Assembly (NCBI GenBank): GCA_030386875.1
Contig: CM059566.1
Span: forward strand, 44,676,068 to 44,740,067
Length of the DNA: 64,000 nt
Direction: 5' to 3'
Source: Morinoia aosen
Taxonomy: Eukaryota > Arthropoda > Malacostraca > Amphipoda > Talitridae
Shown here: positions 1 through 11,030 of the stretch, piece by piece
How positions within the stretch are numbered: position 1 is the first letter of the stretch
How the letters are laid out: each line of letters starts with the position of its first letter
The notes under the pieces: model-generated
Told to the model about the DNA's origin: nothing
Databases searched by the model: none
The model's input: the letters and a program-made list of their open reading frames with translations, nothing else
Made by a program: the position numbers and the translations under genes

Positions 1-240
1 AGTTGGATAAGCGTGTTATCCTTGTATCGGCATGACTCTCTTTCTGACCGGGAAAGCCGTAAGGCTCTAACTGTGAGCTTTGAGTCTAATATTGCTCTTG
101 TTAACTGGAAGTTATTTGTTTACGGAGAATGATCTAGCTAACTGGGAAGGCCCATTGATGTTGCTGGAACACTCCATTAAAGCTCGGAATTTCAAGGCAA
201 ACCAATCAGTGAATGACATGTGTGTGCATTATTCGAAATC

Positions 241-1509
241 GCAACACACGAATACAGGTTCCCATGCAGCACACGAGAATAGGGTCGCAACACACGAATA
301 CAGGGTCGCAACACACGAATAGAAGGTCGCAACACACGAATACAGGTTCGCAGCACACGAGAATAGGGTCGCAACACACGAATACAGGGTCGCAACACAC
401 GAATAGAAGGTCGCAACACACGAATAGAAGGTCGCAACACACGAATACAGGATCGCAACACACGAGAATAGGGTCGCAACACACGAATACAAGGTCGCAA
501 CACACGAGAATAGGGTCGCAACACACAAATACAGGTTCGCAGCACACGAGAATAGGGTCGCAACACACGAATACAGGGTCGCAACACACGAATAGAAGGT
601 CGCAACACACGAATAGAAGGTCGCAACACACGAATAGAAGGTCGCAACACACGAATACAGGGTCGCAACACACGAATAGAAGGTCGCAACACACGAATAC
701 AGGTTCGCAGCACACGAGAATAGGGTCGCAACACACGAATACAAGGTCGCAACACACGAGAATAGGGTCGCAACACACAAATACAGGTTCGCAGCACACG
801 AGAATAGGGTCGCAACACACGAATACAGGGTCGCAACACACGAATAGAAGGTCGCAACACACGAATACAGGGTCGCAACACACGAGAGTCAGGTCGCAAC
901 ACACGAATACAGGGTCGCAACACACGAATACAGGGTCGCAACACACGAATAGAAGGTCGCAACACACGAATACAGGGTCGCAACACACGAGAGTAGGGTC
1001 GCAACACACGAATACAGGGTCGCAACACACGAGAGCAGGGTCGCAACACACGAATACAGGGTCGCAACACACGAGAGCAGGGTCGGAACACACGAATACA
1101 GGGTCGCAACACACGAGAGCAGGGTCGCAACACACGAATACAGGGTCGCAACACACGAATACACAGTGGCAACACACGAGAGCAGGGTCGCAACACACGA
1201 ATACACGGTGGCAACACACGAGAGCAGGGTTGCAACACACGAATACAGGGTCGCAACACACGAATACAGGGTGGCAACACACGAATACAGGGTGGCAACA
1301 CACGAATACAGGGTCGCAACACACGAATACAGGGTCGCAACACACGAATACAGGGTCGCAACACACGAGAGCAGGGTCGCAACACACGAGAGCAGGGTCG
1401 CAACACACGAGAGCAGGGTCGCAACACACGAATACAGGGTGGCAACACACGAATACAGGGGGCAATTCACACGAATACAGGGTCGCAACACACAAATACA
1501 GGGTCGTAA
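241..1509. repeat. 21-bp minisatellite array, about 60 copies
   Basis: Tandem units of 21 bp built on GCAACACACGAATACAGGGT plus one base. Recurrent variants replace GAATACAGGG by GAATAGAAGG, GAGAATAGGG or GAGAGCAGGG. Runs of the same variant order recur (for example around 340-480 and 700-800), which points to duplication of multi-unit blocks. The unit is divisible by three, so several frames stay open on both strands, but the translations are simple repeats and I do not call a gene. The array joins a 31-bp array at its right end without a gap. Confidence 0.97.
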
Positions 1510-2541
1510 CACTAGGTGCATTGTATACAAGGCCCTGCAACACAAGGTGCGCTGTATACAAGGCCCTGCAACACAAGGTGCGTTGTATACAAGGTGCGTT
1601 GTATACAAGGCCCTGCAATACAAGGTGCGTTGTATACAAGGCCCTGCAACACAAGGTGCGCTGTATACACGGTCCTGCAACACAAGGTGCGCTGTATGCA
1701 CAGTCCTGCAACACAAGGTGCTCTGTATATACAAGGCCCTGCAACACAAGTTGCATTGTATACAAGGCCCTGCAACACAAGGTGCGTTGTATACAAGGCC
1801 CTGCAACACAAGGTGCATTGTATACAAGGCCCTGCAACACAAGGTGCATTGTATACAAGGCCCTCCAACACAAGGTGCGTTGTATACAAGCCCCTGCAAC
1901 ACAAGGTGCGTTGTATACAAGGCCCTGCAACACAAGGTGCTTTGTATACAAGGCCCTGCAACACAAGGTGCGTTGTATACAAGGCCCTGCGACACAAGGT
2001 GCAGTTTATACAAGGCCCTGCAACACAAAATGCGTTGTATACAAGGCCCTGCAACACAAGATGCGCTGTATACAAGGCCCTGCAACACAAGGTGCGCTGT
2101 ATACAAGGCCCTGCAACACAAGGTGCGCTGTATACAAGGCCCTGCAACACAAGGTGCGCTGTATACAAGACCCTGCAACACAAGGTGCGTTGTATACAAG
2201 GCCCTGCAACACAAGGTGCGCTGTATGCAAGGCCCTGCAACACAAGGTGCGTTGTATACAAGGCCTTGCAACACAAGGTGCGTTGTATACAAGGCCCTGC
2301 AACACAAGGTGCGCTGTATACAAGGCCCTACAACACAAGGTGCGTTGTATATAAGGCCCTGCAACACAAGGTGCGTTGTACACAATGCACCACAACACAA
2401 GGTGCGCTGTACACAAAGCACCACAACACAAGGTGCGCTGTACACAAAGCACCACAACACAAGGAGCGCTGTACACAAAGCACCACAACACAAGGTGCGC
2501 TGTATACAAAGCACCACAACACAAGGTGCGCTGTATATATA
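1510..2541. repeat. 31-bp minisatellite array, about 33 copies
   Basis: Units of 31 bp carry GCAACACAAGGTGCG followed by YTGTATACAAGGCCCT. GTATAC is palindromic. The last five or so units (from about 2385) form a subfamily in which CCCTGCAACACA becomes GCACCACAACACA and GTATAC becomes GTACAC. One short irregular unit lies near 1590-1600. The main recurrent difference is GTGCG versus GTGCA, a CpG transition. No coding function is supported. Confidence 0.97.
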
Positions 2542-2559
2542 TAATTATCTGTTCCTGTA

Positions 2560-2660
2560 ATTGAATACTTCATGGGGCTTCGTCATTATCCTCTTAGTAA
2601 CACCTTTCTTTGGAGTTTGAGAGACTTAAACTATCAAATCTAATCAATTGTCGAATGTTC
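2560..2660 (+). repeat. Family A dispersed repeat, 3' fragment
   Basis: The stretch TAACACCTTTCTTTGG, then GAGAGACTTAAACTAT and AATCTAATCAAT matches the 3' end of a dispersed repeat seen many times in the window (family A). Its usual ending is GGGAGGCTTAAACTAAC then AATCTAATC. The 5' part is absent here. Confidence 0.5.
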
Positions 2661-3098
2661 ATTCTATAAAGCCCATTAGCCACATCTAGTGTCCAAATTT
2701 CCACCATGCACTGCGTTTCTTGATCGTAATGATGTCGCGTTTACTTCTCAGAGCTTAGAATGAGGGAAGACGGGACTTTTATTGAAGGATCGAGCTTCAT
2801 CAGAGTAATTCCAGAGAGGGAATCTAGTGCCGAGTGTCGTGTCTGTTTATTGCATGCTGCTGAAACGTTGAGAGTCGTAAAAAAGCTGCCTGTCAAACCG
2901 TCGGCTTCTTCTTCACGAGAATTTTTCCCATTTTGTGCGCGTTGTACTTTTTGCTCTGCATTTTGCTCCGCTGTCGAAGAGTTCACTCAACCTGATGGAG
3001 GTATTGGCTTGGTGCGATTTTTGCATGCTTGCTTCCTGTGCTCCTGAAGTTGTGTGGGAGATGGGAGAATTGATTCTTAGGCGCGACTTGTGTCTCTT
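2661..3098. other. No recognisable gene or repeat
   Basis: Short open frames exist on both strands (about 80 and 95 codons around 2741-3047), but they overlap each other antisense and resemble no family I know. I see no tandem or inverted structure. Confidence 0.5.
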
Positions 3099-3216
3099 CC
3101 CAGTCTAACTTTTTCGCCGCCTGGATGCATGTTTTTCACCGCCTAAGCGATTTAATCGCTTCAATCGCTTAAATCGCAAAACACATGCATGAAGGCGGCG
3201 AAAAAGCTAAACTGGG
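3099..3216. mobile_element. Short foldback element (MITE-like palindrome)
   Basis: Left arm starts CCCAGTCTAACTTTTTCGCC and the right arm is its near-complement, ending GGCGAAAAAGCTAAACTGGG. Arms of about 50 bases surround a small core with repeated AATCGCTT words. No coding capacity. I could not fix a target-site duplication with confidence. Confidence 0.7.
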
Positions 3217-3256
3217 TTGGTTGTCTTAGGGCAATCGAGCACTTTTTACGGTGTTG

Positions 3257-3465
3257 TTAAGCACGTTGACCGCGGTGGGTTAAACTGAAGCTCAATGTTC
3301 ACCTCAAATTTGAAGTCCATTATAGTGAGCAATTATGAAAACTGCACGCATTAACTGAATCGCTTAGCATAGATTAATTATTTGTATAAAATTGAGTTTG
3401 TGACTTCCTGTTGGTCAGCAGCATTATGAAAATTCCCTCTGTGTACTCCGGCGGCTCACAAGAGA
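3257..3465 (+). mobile_element. Family B MITE (TTAA type), copy B1
   Basis: Starts TTAAGCACGTTGACCGCGG and carries the family's internal landmarks: GGTTAAACTGAAG near the left end, AAAATTGAGTTTGTGAC in the middle and GGTCAGCAGCATT near the right. The right terminal repeat has decayed, so the end is approximate. Seven family members are visible here; better ones begin and end in TTAA with inverted termini TTAACAC(T/G)TTGAC(C/T)GCG. Confidence 0.75.
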
Positions 3466-3935
3466 ACAATTTACTGTACTTCAATGCATTTCAAGAATTA
3501 TCGCTGCTAAATACTCTAACATTAAGCAGTAAATTGGAAACATTGTGAACTGACCTAGGCACAACTTGGTTAGCCGGCGTAGATGCAATTGTGTCTTTTA
3601 TACTCGAATCTTATTTGAAATTAGTCACTCGATACAACATGTGGCTGAGCCAACTCTATTTCGATGAACTCACGCTCCGTGCACATGTGACGACGTAAAT
3701 GGGTTCAAAACCCTTATAATCCAACAATCGTACCGTGTCCAACAATCCATTCAGGAGAAGGGACAGACATACGAGTACATTGATGCAAATGGTAGACTTT
3801 CTGAAAAGTTAACACGCTGTTCGATCAGTTAACACCCCTCCTCCCCTCCCAAAAAATATGCTTTTAATGCTTAGTACTTATGTATCCTATTCTGATTTTA
3901 CCCTAAATATACTTAATTACATAGATAATTATACA

Positions 3936-4020
3936 CTTAATGGTGCCTCGTTCCTTCCTTGCTATAAAACACCTTTGTTGCGGTAAGAGAGGCTTGAACT
4001 AACGTAAAATTTCATCTGTT
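3936..4020 (+). repeat. Family A dispersed repeat, 3' fragment
   Basis: Contains TGGTGCCTCGTTCCTTCC, ACCTTTGTTGCGGTAAGAG and GGCTTGAACTAACG, all typical of the 3' third of family A. The 5' part is missing. Confidence 0.55.
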
Positions 4021-4039
4021 GCACATTCGGGTTGCTGAA

Positions 4040-4240
4040 CAAGTGTTGCATCCCTATCCAAAAGCACTATGAAATGCCTTTGTTGCACTTAGCTCATTCC
4101 TGATGTTGAAAAAGCGCCGCATCCCTATCCAAAAGTGAACCTTTGTTGTGATTAGAGAAGCTTGAACAAACTTAGAATTTCATTTTCAGCTTATTTTTGA
4201 TGTTAAACAAGCGCCACATCCCTATCCAAAAGCGCTTAGG
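4040..4240 (+). repeat. Degenerate tandem repeat, three units
   Basis: The phrase CATCCCTATCCAAAAG occurs near 4048, 4119 and 4215, each preceded by a TTG(A/C)TGTT(G/A)AACAAGCG-like stretch and followed by CCTTTGTTG or similar. Spacing is irregular (about 71 and 96 bases). The unit incorporates the CCTTTGTTGCGGT word of the adjacent family A fragment, so it may have grown from it. Confidence 0.5.
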
Positions 4241-4817
4241 TATCATACATGTAACCCACATGCATCTATGCCTATTTGCTGCCACGCATCTGGCAGCAAT
4301 AACGCCAGGAAATACACGTCACTTTACGGAGTGAAGTTTTCCGCAGTCGCCTCGTTATAGCAGGCTGTCACCGCACGCATTTTTTGGCCGGGTTACTGCG
4401 TTCACTGCGTGCTCATTACCTCTCGTAATAAAGGCTTTCATTAAGACAAATGCACCGCTGAGCCGCGCACCGGACACGCTCTTGTCGTTGTCAAGGAAAC
4501 TGCAGGGGAGATGTGAGTTTTGAAAGAAACGAGGATTCATGGATCTCTTCTTCCAGTCACGCTGTTTCAGCTCGTCAACTTACAATGTCTTGCCTGTCGT
4601 GACCAACAGACAACGTGCTTAAATTTCAGCTAATTAGCTCACTTGGAACGGCATTTACGCAATGTGGAGCTGGAGCTGTGGTTGTGTGGTAGTGTAGGCC
4701 GTACTCTCAGGAAATGTGAACTGATTGTTGTGCAGAGAAGCTAGAGCTGATGGTGGTGTGTGCATCGGTGTGTAGGTGTGGGTACTGGTATGCAAGCGTA
4801 GGGTGTGGTGTATTTGG
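4241..4817. other. No recognisable gene
   Basis: Single-copy looking sequence. A 61-codon minus-strand frame (4355-4540) resembles nothing I know. Sequence becomes GT-rich towards the array to the right. Confidence 0.5.
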
Positions 4818-6275
4818 GTGCGTGTGTGTGGGCGTGAGTGTGTTACGGTGGGTGTTCGTGTATTGTGTGTGTGTGGGCGTGAGAGTGTGTTACGGTGGGT
4901 GTTCGTGTATTGTGTATGTGGACGTGAGAGAGTGTTACGGTGGGTGTTCGTGTATTGTGTATGTGGACGTGAGAGAGTGTTACGGTGGGTGTTCGTGTAT
5001 TGTGTGTGTTGGACGTGAGAGTGTAACGGTGGGTGTTCGTGTATTGTGTATGTGGACGTGAGAGAGTGTTACGGTGGGTGTTCGTGTATTGTGTATGTGG
5101 ACGTGAGAGAGTGAATTACGGTGGGTGTTAGTGTATTGTGTGTGTGGACGTGAGAGTGTGTTACGGTGGGTGTTCGTGTATTGTGTATGTGGACGTGAGA
5201 GAGTGTTACGGTGGGTGTTCGTGTATTGTGTATGTGGGCGTGAGAGTGTGTTACGGTGGGTGTTCGTGTATTGTGTATCTGGGCGTGAGAGTGTGTTACG
5301 GTGGGTGTTCGTGTAATGTGTATCTGGGCGTGAGAGTGTGTTACGGTGGGTGTTCGTGTATTGTGTATCTGGGCGTGAGAGTGTGTTACGGTGGGTGTTC
5401 GTGTATTGTGTATGTGGGCGTGAGTGTGTTACGGTAAGTGTTCGTGTATTGTGTGTGTGTGGGCGTGAGAGTGTGTTACGGTAAGTGTTCGTGTATTGTG
5501 TGTGTGGGCGTGAGAGTGTGTTACGGTAAGTGTTCGTGTATTGTGTGTGTGGGCGTGAGAGTGTGTTACGGTAAGTGTTCGTGTATTGTGTGTGTGTGTG
5601 GGCGTGAGAGTGTGTTACGGTAAGTGTTCGTGTATTGTGTGTGTGTGGGCGTGAGAGTGTGTTACGGTAAGTGTTCGTGTATTGTGTGTGTGTGGGCGTG
5701 AGAGTGTGTTACGATAAGTGTTCGTGTATTGTGTGTGTGGGCGTGAGAGTGTGTTACGGTAAGTGTTCGTGTATTGTGTGTGTGGGCGTGAGAGTGTGTT
5801 ACGGTAAGTGTTCGTGTATTGTGTGTGTGTGGGCGTGAGAGTGTGTTACGGTAAGTGTTCGTGTATTGTGTGTGTGGGCGTGAGAGTGTGTTACGGTAAG
5901 TGTTCGTGTATTGTGTGTGTGGGCGTGAGAGTGTGTTACGGTAAGTGTTCGTGTATTGTGTGTGTGGGCGTGAGAGTGTGTTACGGTAAGTGTTCGTGGA
6001 TTGTGTGTGTGGGCGTGAGAGTGTGTTACGGTAAGTGTTCGTGTATTGTGTGTGTGGGCGTGAGAGTGTGTTACGGTAAGTGTTCGTGGATTGTGTGTGT
6101 GGGCGTGAGAGTGTGTTACGGTAAGTGTTCGTGTATTGTGTGTGTGTGGGCGTGAGAGTGTGTTACGGTAAGTGTTCGTGGATTGTGTGTGTGGGCGTGA
6201 GAGTGTGTTACGATGGGTGTTCGTGTATTGTGTGTGTGGGCGTGAGAGTGTGTTACGATGGGTGTTCGTGTTGGT
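4818..6275. repeat. 45-bp GT-rich minisatellite array, about 32 copies
   Basis: Units of 45 bp (occasionally 43-49 through GT slippage) contain GTGTTACGGTGGGTGTTCGT then GTATTGTGT and GGGCGTGAGAGT. The plus strand is very poor in C. Two subfamilies occupy separate blocks: GGTGGGT on the left (to about 5420) and GGTAAGT in the middle (about 5425-6175), with GATGGGT in the last two units. Frames stay open because 45 is divisible by three; translations are low complexity. Confidence 0.97.
5425..6175 (+). other. Block of 16 consensus 5' splice-site words
   Basis: In this sub-block of the 45-bp array, 16 units read TTACGGTAAGTG and one reads ACGATAAGTG. G|GTAAGT is the textbook metazoan 5' splice-donor core. 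The sequence match is direct; any function is inference, since there is no evidence here of transcription. Confidence 0.6.
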
Positions 6276-6921
6276 GTGAGTGTGAAGATAATCACAAAAG
6301 GTCAACAGGTGATCGAAGCGTCCTGAGTCCTGACGGACCAGCAAGTTCTGTGGAGATATTTTTTTTTTACCACATTATCGTTTGTCGCTCAAGTAATGGA
6401 CATACAGATGGACAATTAGACCATAGATAAACACTAAACATACATAGTTTAAGGCTATAGAAAAAAAGCACATGCTTCAATTCGTCAACAATGCTCCTTG
6501 CTGTTTATTATCTCATTTGAACTCGAGTCTAAATTTGTATAGGGTATTAAGCACGTCTCCTGGACATGGCGAGTGTAGTGAACAGTACGTAGAATGAAGA
6601 GGGGTTGCGAACTTGACCTCAATCCCCGTTTGGGGATTTTACGGGTTGTTTGATTCCTCTGTGCTATGTCAGAACGCCCACCGAAGGTTTGCATATTGTT
6701 TAACAAGACTTCTGAAAGTACCAAGGTGTTATAGGACGTATAGTGCGTTATTGCTGCGAATTTCCGATATGTTCATGTCTCATGGTACTTGAGTCACCTA
6801 ACTGGGGGGGGGGGGGGGGGGGGGGGGTACTAACGTTTTCTTTACATTTCTTGTAAATTCCGTGTAAACAGTTGCCGAAGCTCTTTGTCTGTCTCACCAT
6901 ATTCTGTTCTCGATAGCGTTT
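6276..6921. other. No recognisable gene; includes G homopolymer
   Basis: Single-copy looking sequence with a run of T near 6360 and a run of G at 6804-6827. Two minus-strand frames of 75-79 codons (6485-6724, 6748-6975) resemble no known family, and the second reads through the G run as polyproline. Confidence 0.5.
6804..6827. repeat. Homopolymer of 24 G
   Basis: Uninterrupted run of 24 G on the plus strand after CACCTAACT. Such a run can form G-quadruplexes and is error-prone in sequencing, so its true length is uncertain. Confidence 0.9.
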
Positions 6922-7075
6922 GGCAGGCCGCCCACTGATGCGATGCGACTGGTGCGACGCCTTGCGAAATCGCACGGTTCATTTGTAGCACCGTAGGAAT
7001 TGCATTGTGTTGGCTAGCTCACCGATGACTTAGGCGAATCGCATCGAATCAAATCGCATCAGTGGGCGGGCTGCC
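6922..7075. mobile_element. Foldback MITE, about 154 bp
   Basis: Left terminus GGCAGGCCGCCCACTGATGC is mirrored on the right by CATCAGTGGGCGGGCTGCC. Subterminal GCGATGCGA and TCGCATCGAATC words extend the complementarity. No coding capacity. Flanks are TTT and TTA, which may be a worn 3-base target duplication but are not decisive. Confidence 0.75.
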
Positions 7076-7133
7076 TTAAGCCCTAGTGAACTTCAGTCTA
7101 CGTTGTCCCTTTATTTTCTCTCCCGCATAGACT

Positions 7134-7362
7134 CTGACACTTTGGCAGCGATGGGTTAAACTGTAATTCAATATTGAATTCAAAAATAAAGTTAATTGTA
7201 GTAAGTAACTTTTAAAATATCGACCATTAACTGGATCGTACCTTTATTTAGTTTTGTATTGAGTATTTATAAAAATTGAGTTTGTGACTGCTGGTCGGTC
7301 AGCAGCATTCTAAAAATTCCTTCCGTGTACACAGTCGGCTCACACCGCGACCAGCGTGTTAC
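7134..7362 (+). mobile_element. Family B MITE, copy B2
   Basis: Left end CTGACACTTTGGCAGCGATG, then GGTTAAACTGTAATTC; right end CTCACACCGCGACCAGCGTG then TTAC. Internal AAAATTGAGTTTGTGAC and GGTCGGTCAGCAGCATTC match other members. The flanking TTAA is eroded. Confidence 0.8.
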
Positions 7363-7845
7363 TGCAAAAAGTACTTGTTGAATACGTGAGCAGCTTTGAG
7401 TTATTCCTTCGACCGTTGAACTAGGGGTGAAACGCAGGTACACAAGCAATATTAGATCTTGTTACAGTGGCCTTACTAAAACAAAAATTTAACCGTGAAG
7501 CGCAAGCTTTCCTAGGTCGATCATCGCTTCGATTCATCGTCAGGTAAAAGACGGCAAACCGGAGTGGGAGTCATATTTCAAACTGCAGAGAAGTTTATTT
7601 TTTGTTGTAAAATGAAATAAAGCTTCGTCTAAGGTCAAACATAAAATTTTCACTCGTTTTCCTCATGAATTCATCACAGCCAGAGCTTAAAGTGAACTCT
7701 CACAATTGTTTCATGTGTAACATTTGAGAGAATGTTTCTTTACTTACTTCATTCATGAACATGAAAGATAAGCAATGCTCGACGCTAGAACCTCGAGGCT
7801 GGTAACTCATTTTGCATGATTATATTTCCGTGCATATCGCCTCCA
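7363..7845. other. No recognisable gene or repeat
   Basis: Single-copy looking, AT-rich. No open frame of note and no inverted structure seen. Confidence 0.5.
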
Positions 7846-8731
7846 TCGTAACTGGAAACATTGTCGTAACTGCTCATAGTGGACTCATGTCGTAACTGGT
7901 AACACTGCCACAAATGTAGAAGGTAGATTCCTGTCGTAACTGGCAACACTGCCGCAAATGTAGATGGTGGACTCATGTCGTAACTGGCAACACTGCTGCA
8001 AATGTAGATGGTGAACTCATGTCGTAACTGGCAACACTGCCACAAATGTAGATGGTAGATTCCTGTCGTAACTGGCAACACTGCTGCAAATGTAGATGGT
8101 GGACTCATGTCGTAACTGGCAACACTGCCACAAATGTAGATGGTAGATTCCTGTCGTAACTGGCAACACTGCCGCAAATGTAGATGGTGGACTCCTGTCG
8201 TAACTGGCAACACTGCTGCAAATGTAGATGGTGAACTCATGTCGTAACTGGCAACACTGCCACAAATGTAGATGGTGGACTCCTGTCGTAACTGGCAACA
8301 CTGCCACAAATGTAGATGGTAGATTCCTGTCGTAACTGGCAACACTGCCGCAAATGTAGATGGTGGACTCATGTCGTAACTGGCAACACTGCCACAAATG
8401 TAGATGGTGGACTCATGTTGTAACTGGCAACACTGCCGCAAATGTAGATGGTGGACTCCTGTCGTAACTGGCAACACTGCCACAAATGTAGATGGCGGAC
8501 TCCTGTCGTAACTGGCAACACTGCCACAAATGTAGATGGCGGATTCATGTCGTCACTGGCAACACTGCCGCAAATGTAGATGGTGGACTCCTGTCGTAAC
8601 TGGCAACACTGCCGAAAATGTAGATGGTGGACTCATGTCGGAACTGGCAACACTGCCACAAATGTAGATGGCGGATTCATGTCGGAACTGGCAACACTGC
8701 CACAAATGTAAATGGTAGACTCATGTCGTCA
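7846..8731. repeat. 45-bp minisatellite array, about 19-20 copies
   Basis: Units contain GTCGTAACTGGCAACACTGC then CACAAATGTAGATGG and a GGACTCCT, GGATTCAT or AGATTCCT end. The first two units (7846-7905) are degenerate. Late units show GTCGTCAC and GTCGGAAC variants. The unit is unrelated to the GT-rich 45-bp array. The minus strand stays open over most of the array, giving a repetitive translation that I do not regard as a gene. Confidence 0.96.
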
Positions 8732-9516
8732 CCGCCCCAAGTCCACTAGACTTGACTCGTTTCCAATCATAAAATAACCCCCGCGAGGACGTCGTTATTC
8801 TTTTTTGAAGAGCTTGCTGCCGTCTTTACTTGATCCATTCGTGCGATGAATTGAAATGGAATTGCAAAGCTTCCTACTCGCTCGAATTCGTTATTGAAAA
8901 GAAAGGAGACCGCAGCGAAGGATCGTACAACAATTTTGGCAAAAATACATGTGAGTAAATAAGAAATTTTGTGCGGGATTTTTAAAGCAACTGTCGCAGT
9001 TACAGAAGATCTTGTGTACAAAAAAAATGTTAAGCCGTTCAGGAGACAATTCCTTAATAAACAAATCGTAAATAAATCCATAAATTTTACGTTCGGTGAG
9101 TTTACAGCCATCGTTATTTATCGGTCTAAAGTTCATTTCGAGTCACGCGGGATGCTTCAATACCTCAGCTGCTGAATTTAATTATCAGAAAAGATGCTAT
9201 ATCCCAAATCTTGCTTTAAATTCCGCCACGTGGCGGCGTAGTGTACCGAACAGAAGTCGTCTTATCCCACATGCAGTCTCGCGCGTGTATCGCAGGTAAC
9301 ACACCGCGCCTGATGTCAACACAACCTCGAATATTTACCAAATTTATGCAAGCATACGCTTCCTTGTTCTCTGCCCGGCAGTCGAGGCACAGATCGGACA
9401 ATCATTCGTCACGATCTGCAGACAAAGGGAGATGAAAGCCGGCGGGTAGAGACTGTGCACCTGCGGCCCGGCAGCCTCCGATTCCGTGACTCCGCAGTGC
9501 AGGGATTCTCCACTGG
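8732..9516. other. No recognisable gene
   Basis: Overlapping short frames on both strands (60-114 codons) with no recognisable domain. GCCACGTGGCGGCG near 9224 is a short perfect-looking palindrome (CGCCACGTGGCG). Nothing else stands out. Confidence 0.5.
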
Positions 9517-10075
9517 AGACCAGCTCACGTTATAGGTTTGTTTGGTCCCGAGCTCAGGTTTAGGTTTGTACGGCCCCGAGCTCAGGTTTTAGGTTTATTT
9601 GGTCCCGAGCTCAGGTTTTAAGTTTATTTGGTCCCGAGCTCAGGTTTTAGGTTTATTCGGTCCCGAGCTCAGGTTTTAGGTTTATTCGGTCCCGAGCTCA
9701 GGTTTAGGTTTGTTTGGTCCCGAAATCAGGTTTTAGGTTTATTTGGTCCCGAGCTCAGGTTTTAGGTTTATTCGATCCCGAGCTCAGGTTTAGGTTTGTT
9801 TGGTCCCGAAATCAGGTTTTAGGTTTATTTGGTCCCGAGCTCAGGTTTTAGGTTTGTTCGGTCCCGAGCTCAGGTTTTAGGTTTGTTCGGTCCCGAGCTC
9901 AGGTTTTAGGTTTGTTCGGTCCCGAGCTCAGGTTTTAGGTTTGTTCGGTCCCGAGCTCAGGTTTTAAGTTTGTTCGGTCCCGAGCTCAGGTTTTAGGTTT
10001 GTTCGGTCCCGAGCTCAGGTTTTAGGTTTGTTCGGTCCCGAGCTCAGGTTTTAGGTTTGCTACGTCCCGCGCTGA
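9517..10075 (+). repeat. 29-bp minisatellite derived from family A, about 19 copies
   Basis: Units of 29 bp read GGTCCCGAGCTCAGGTTTTA then GGTTTGTTC or GGTTTATTC. Some units have 28 bp (one T fewer) or CCCGAAATCAGG. The unit closely matches the 5' motif of dispersed family A (GGGCCCGAGCTGAGAGTTAG then GTAGG), and the last unit leads directly into a family A body. The first unit (9517-9545) is degenerate. Confidence 0.95.
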
Positions 10076-10330
10076 GTGTTTAGGTTGACCTATTTTGTTG
10101 AAATGAAATCTGTTATCCGTTTAGTTTAGAACCATCTTTTTACGTTTACTGCTGTCCTGTTTTCACCACCTTTGACTTTGTTCTTTAACTTTTATCTCGT
10201 TTTCTAACCTTCCTTTTACACTTACTAATTCTAGGCGCAGGGCTTCATATACGGGAACGCAACTTGTATTCCGGGTCCCCTTAATTCCATAATAAATGGT
10301 AGCTACATTGTTCCTCCCTATGAACATCTT
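10076..10330 (+). repeat. Family A dispersed repeat, body adjoining the 29-bp array
   Basis: After the last array unit the sequence continues as family A: TTTTGTTGAAATGAAATC, ACCATCTTTTTACG, TACTGCTGTCCTGTTTTC, ACTTTTATCTCGTTTTC, CCTTAATTCCATAATAAATG and a CCTCCCTATGAACATC 3' part. Family A is noncoding, about 300-400 bp and unclassified (SINE-like in size; I see no clear tRNA-type head). Confidence 0.75.
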
Positions 10331-11030
10331 TGTTGTTGTGGGGGTTATGAACTTATATATAATTAATCATTTACCTTTGCTCGTTGTTTAAGATTCGACG
10401 TTTTTCTTTTGCAGCTGCCAGTGCTCTATTTTAGTGATTCTTGACTTAGATGTGTTTGACTTTTTTCTAGAGAAACCTCAGTTTTCTTTGGTATTGTAAT
10501 TTGTTGTGGAATTAACGAATATCTATGGAGCCGAAGTAAGAACTCGGCCAGTGTTCTAGCTATCAAACGCAATGTATATCAAAGAGTGGGAGAATTCGTT
10601 CAGACGGAGAAGAAGCAGGACGTAATTCGGCTGAGTCTTCTGATGTTAACGTCCATGCTTAAGTTCTGTGATCCAGAAACGAGGTAATATATAAACAAAC
10701 ACATTTTGAATGAAATTGGAAGATTCACCGAACAATTTACTGAAAACGATGGCAGTGATAGAGCACTTTACGCGTAGTTAAGTTGCTGCATTATTCCTCG
10801 GACAGATATTGAGGCGAAAAGTGGTAATGGAAGCATGTTATGAAATATTTGTTCATCCAACACTCATAAGCTCCTGTCTGAATTCAACAGCATGATGTTC
10901 TATCTTAAACTTGTGTACGGAGGTTGAGGTATGTCTCGTCTTTGGGAATATTTGGATCTAGTGGGATAGAGTTGGTGTATTGTACTTGGTGCACAATGTG
11001 GGCCGTCACGGTCGTTATTCTGACGAAGTG
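10331..11030. other. No recognisable gene or repeat
   Basis: Single-copy looking sequence. The minus-strand frame at 10900-11235 (111 codons) runs into a family A copy and is not recognisable as protein. Confidence 0.45.

Noticed and set aside
192-2573. Frames of 250-713 codons over the 21-bp and 31-bp arrays, some cysteine-rich
   Set aside because: Open in many frames on both strands; the cysteine pattern merely follows the repeated TGT or TGC word.
9517-10075. TTTAGG-containing units as telomeric repeat
   Set aside because: The unit is 29 bp with only one TTAGG-like word, and it is better explained by family A.
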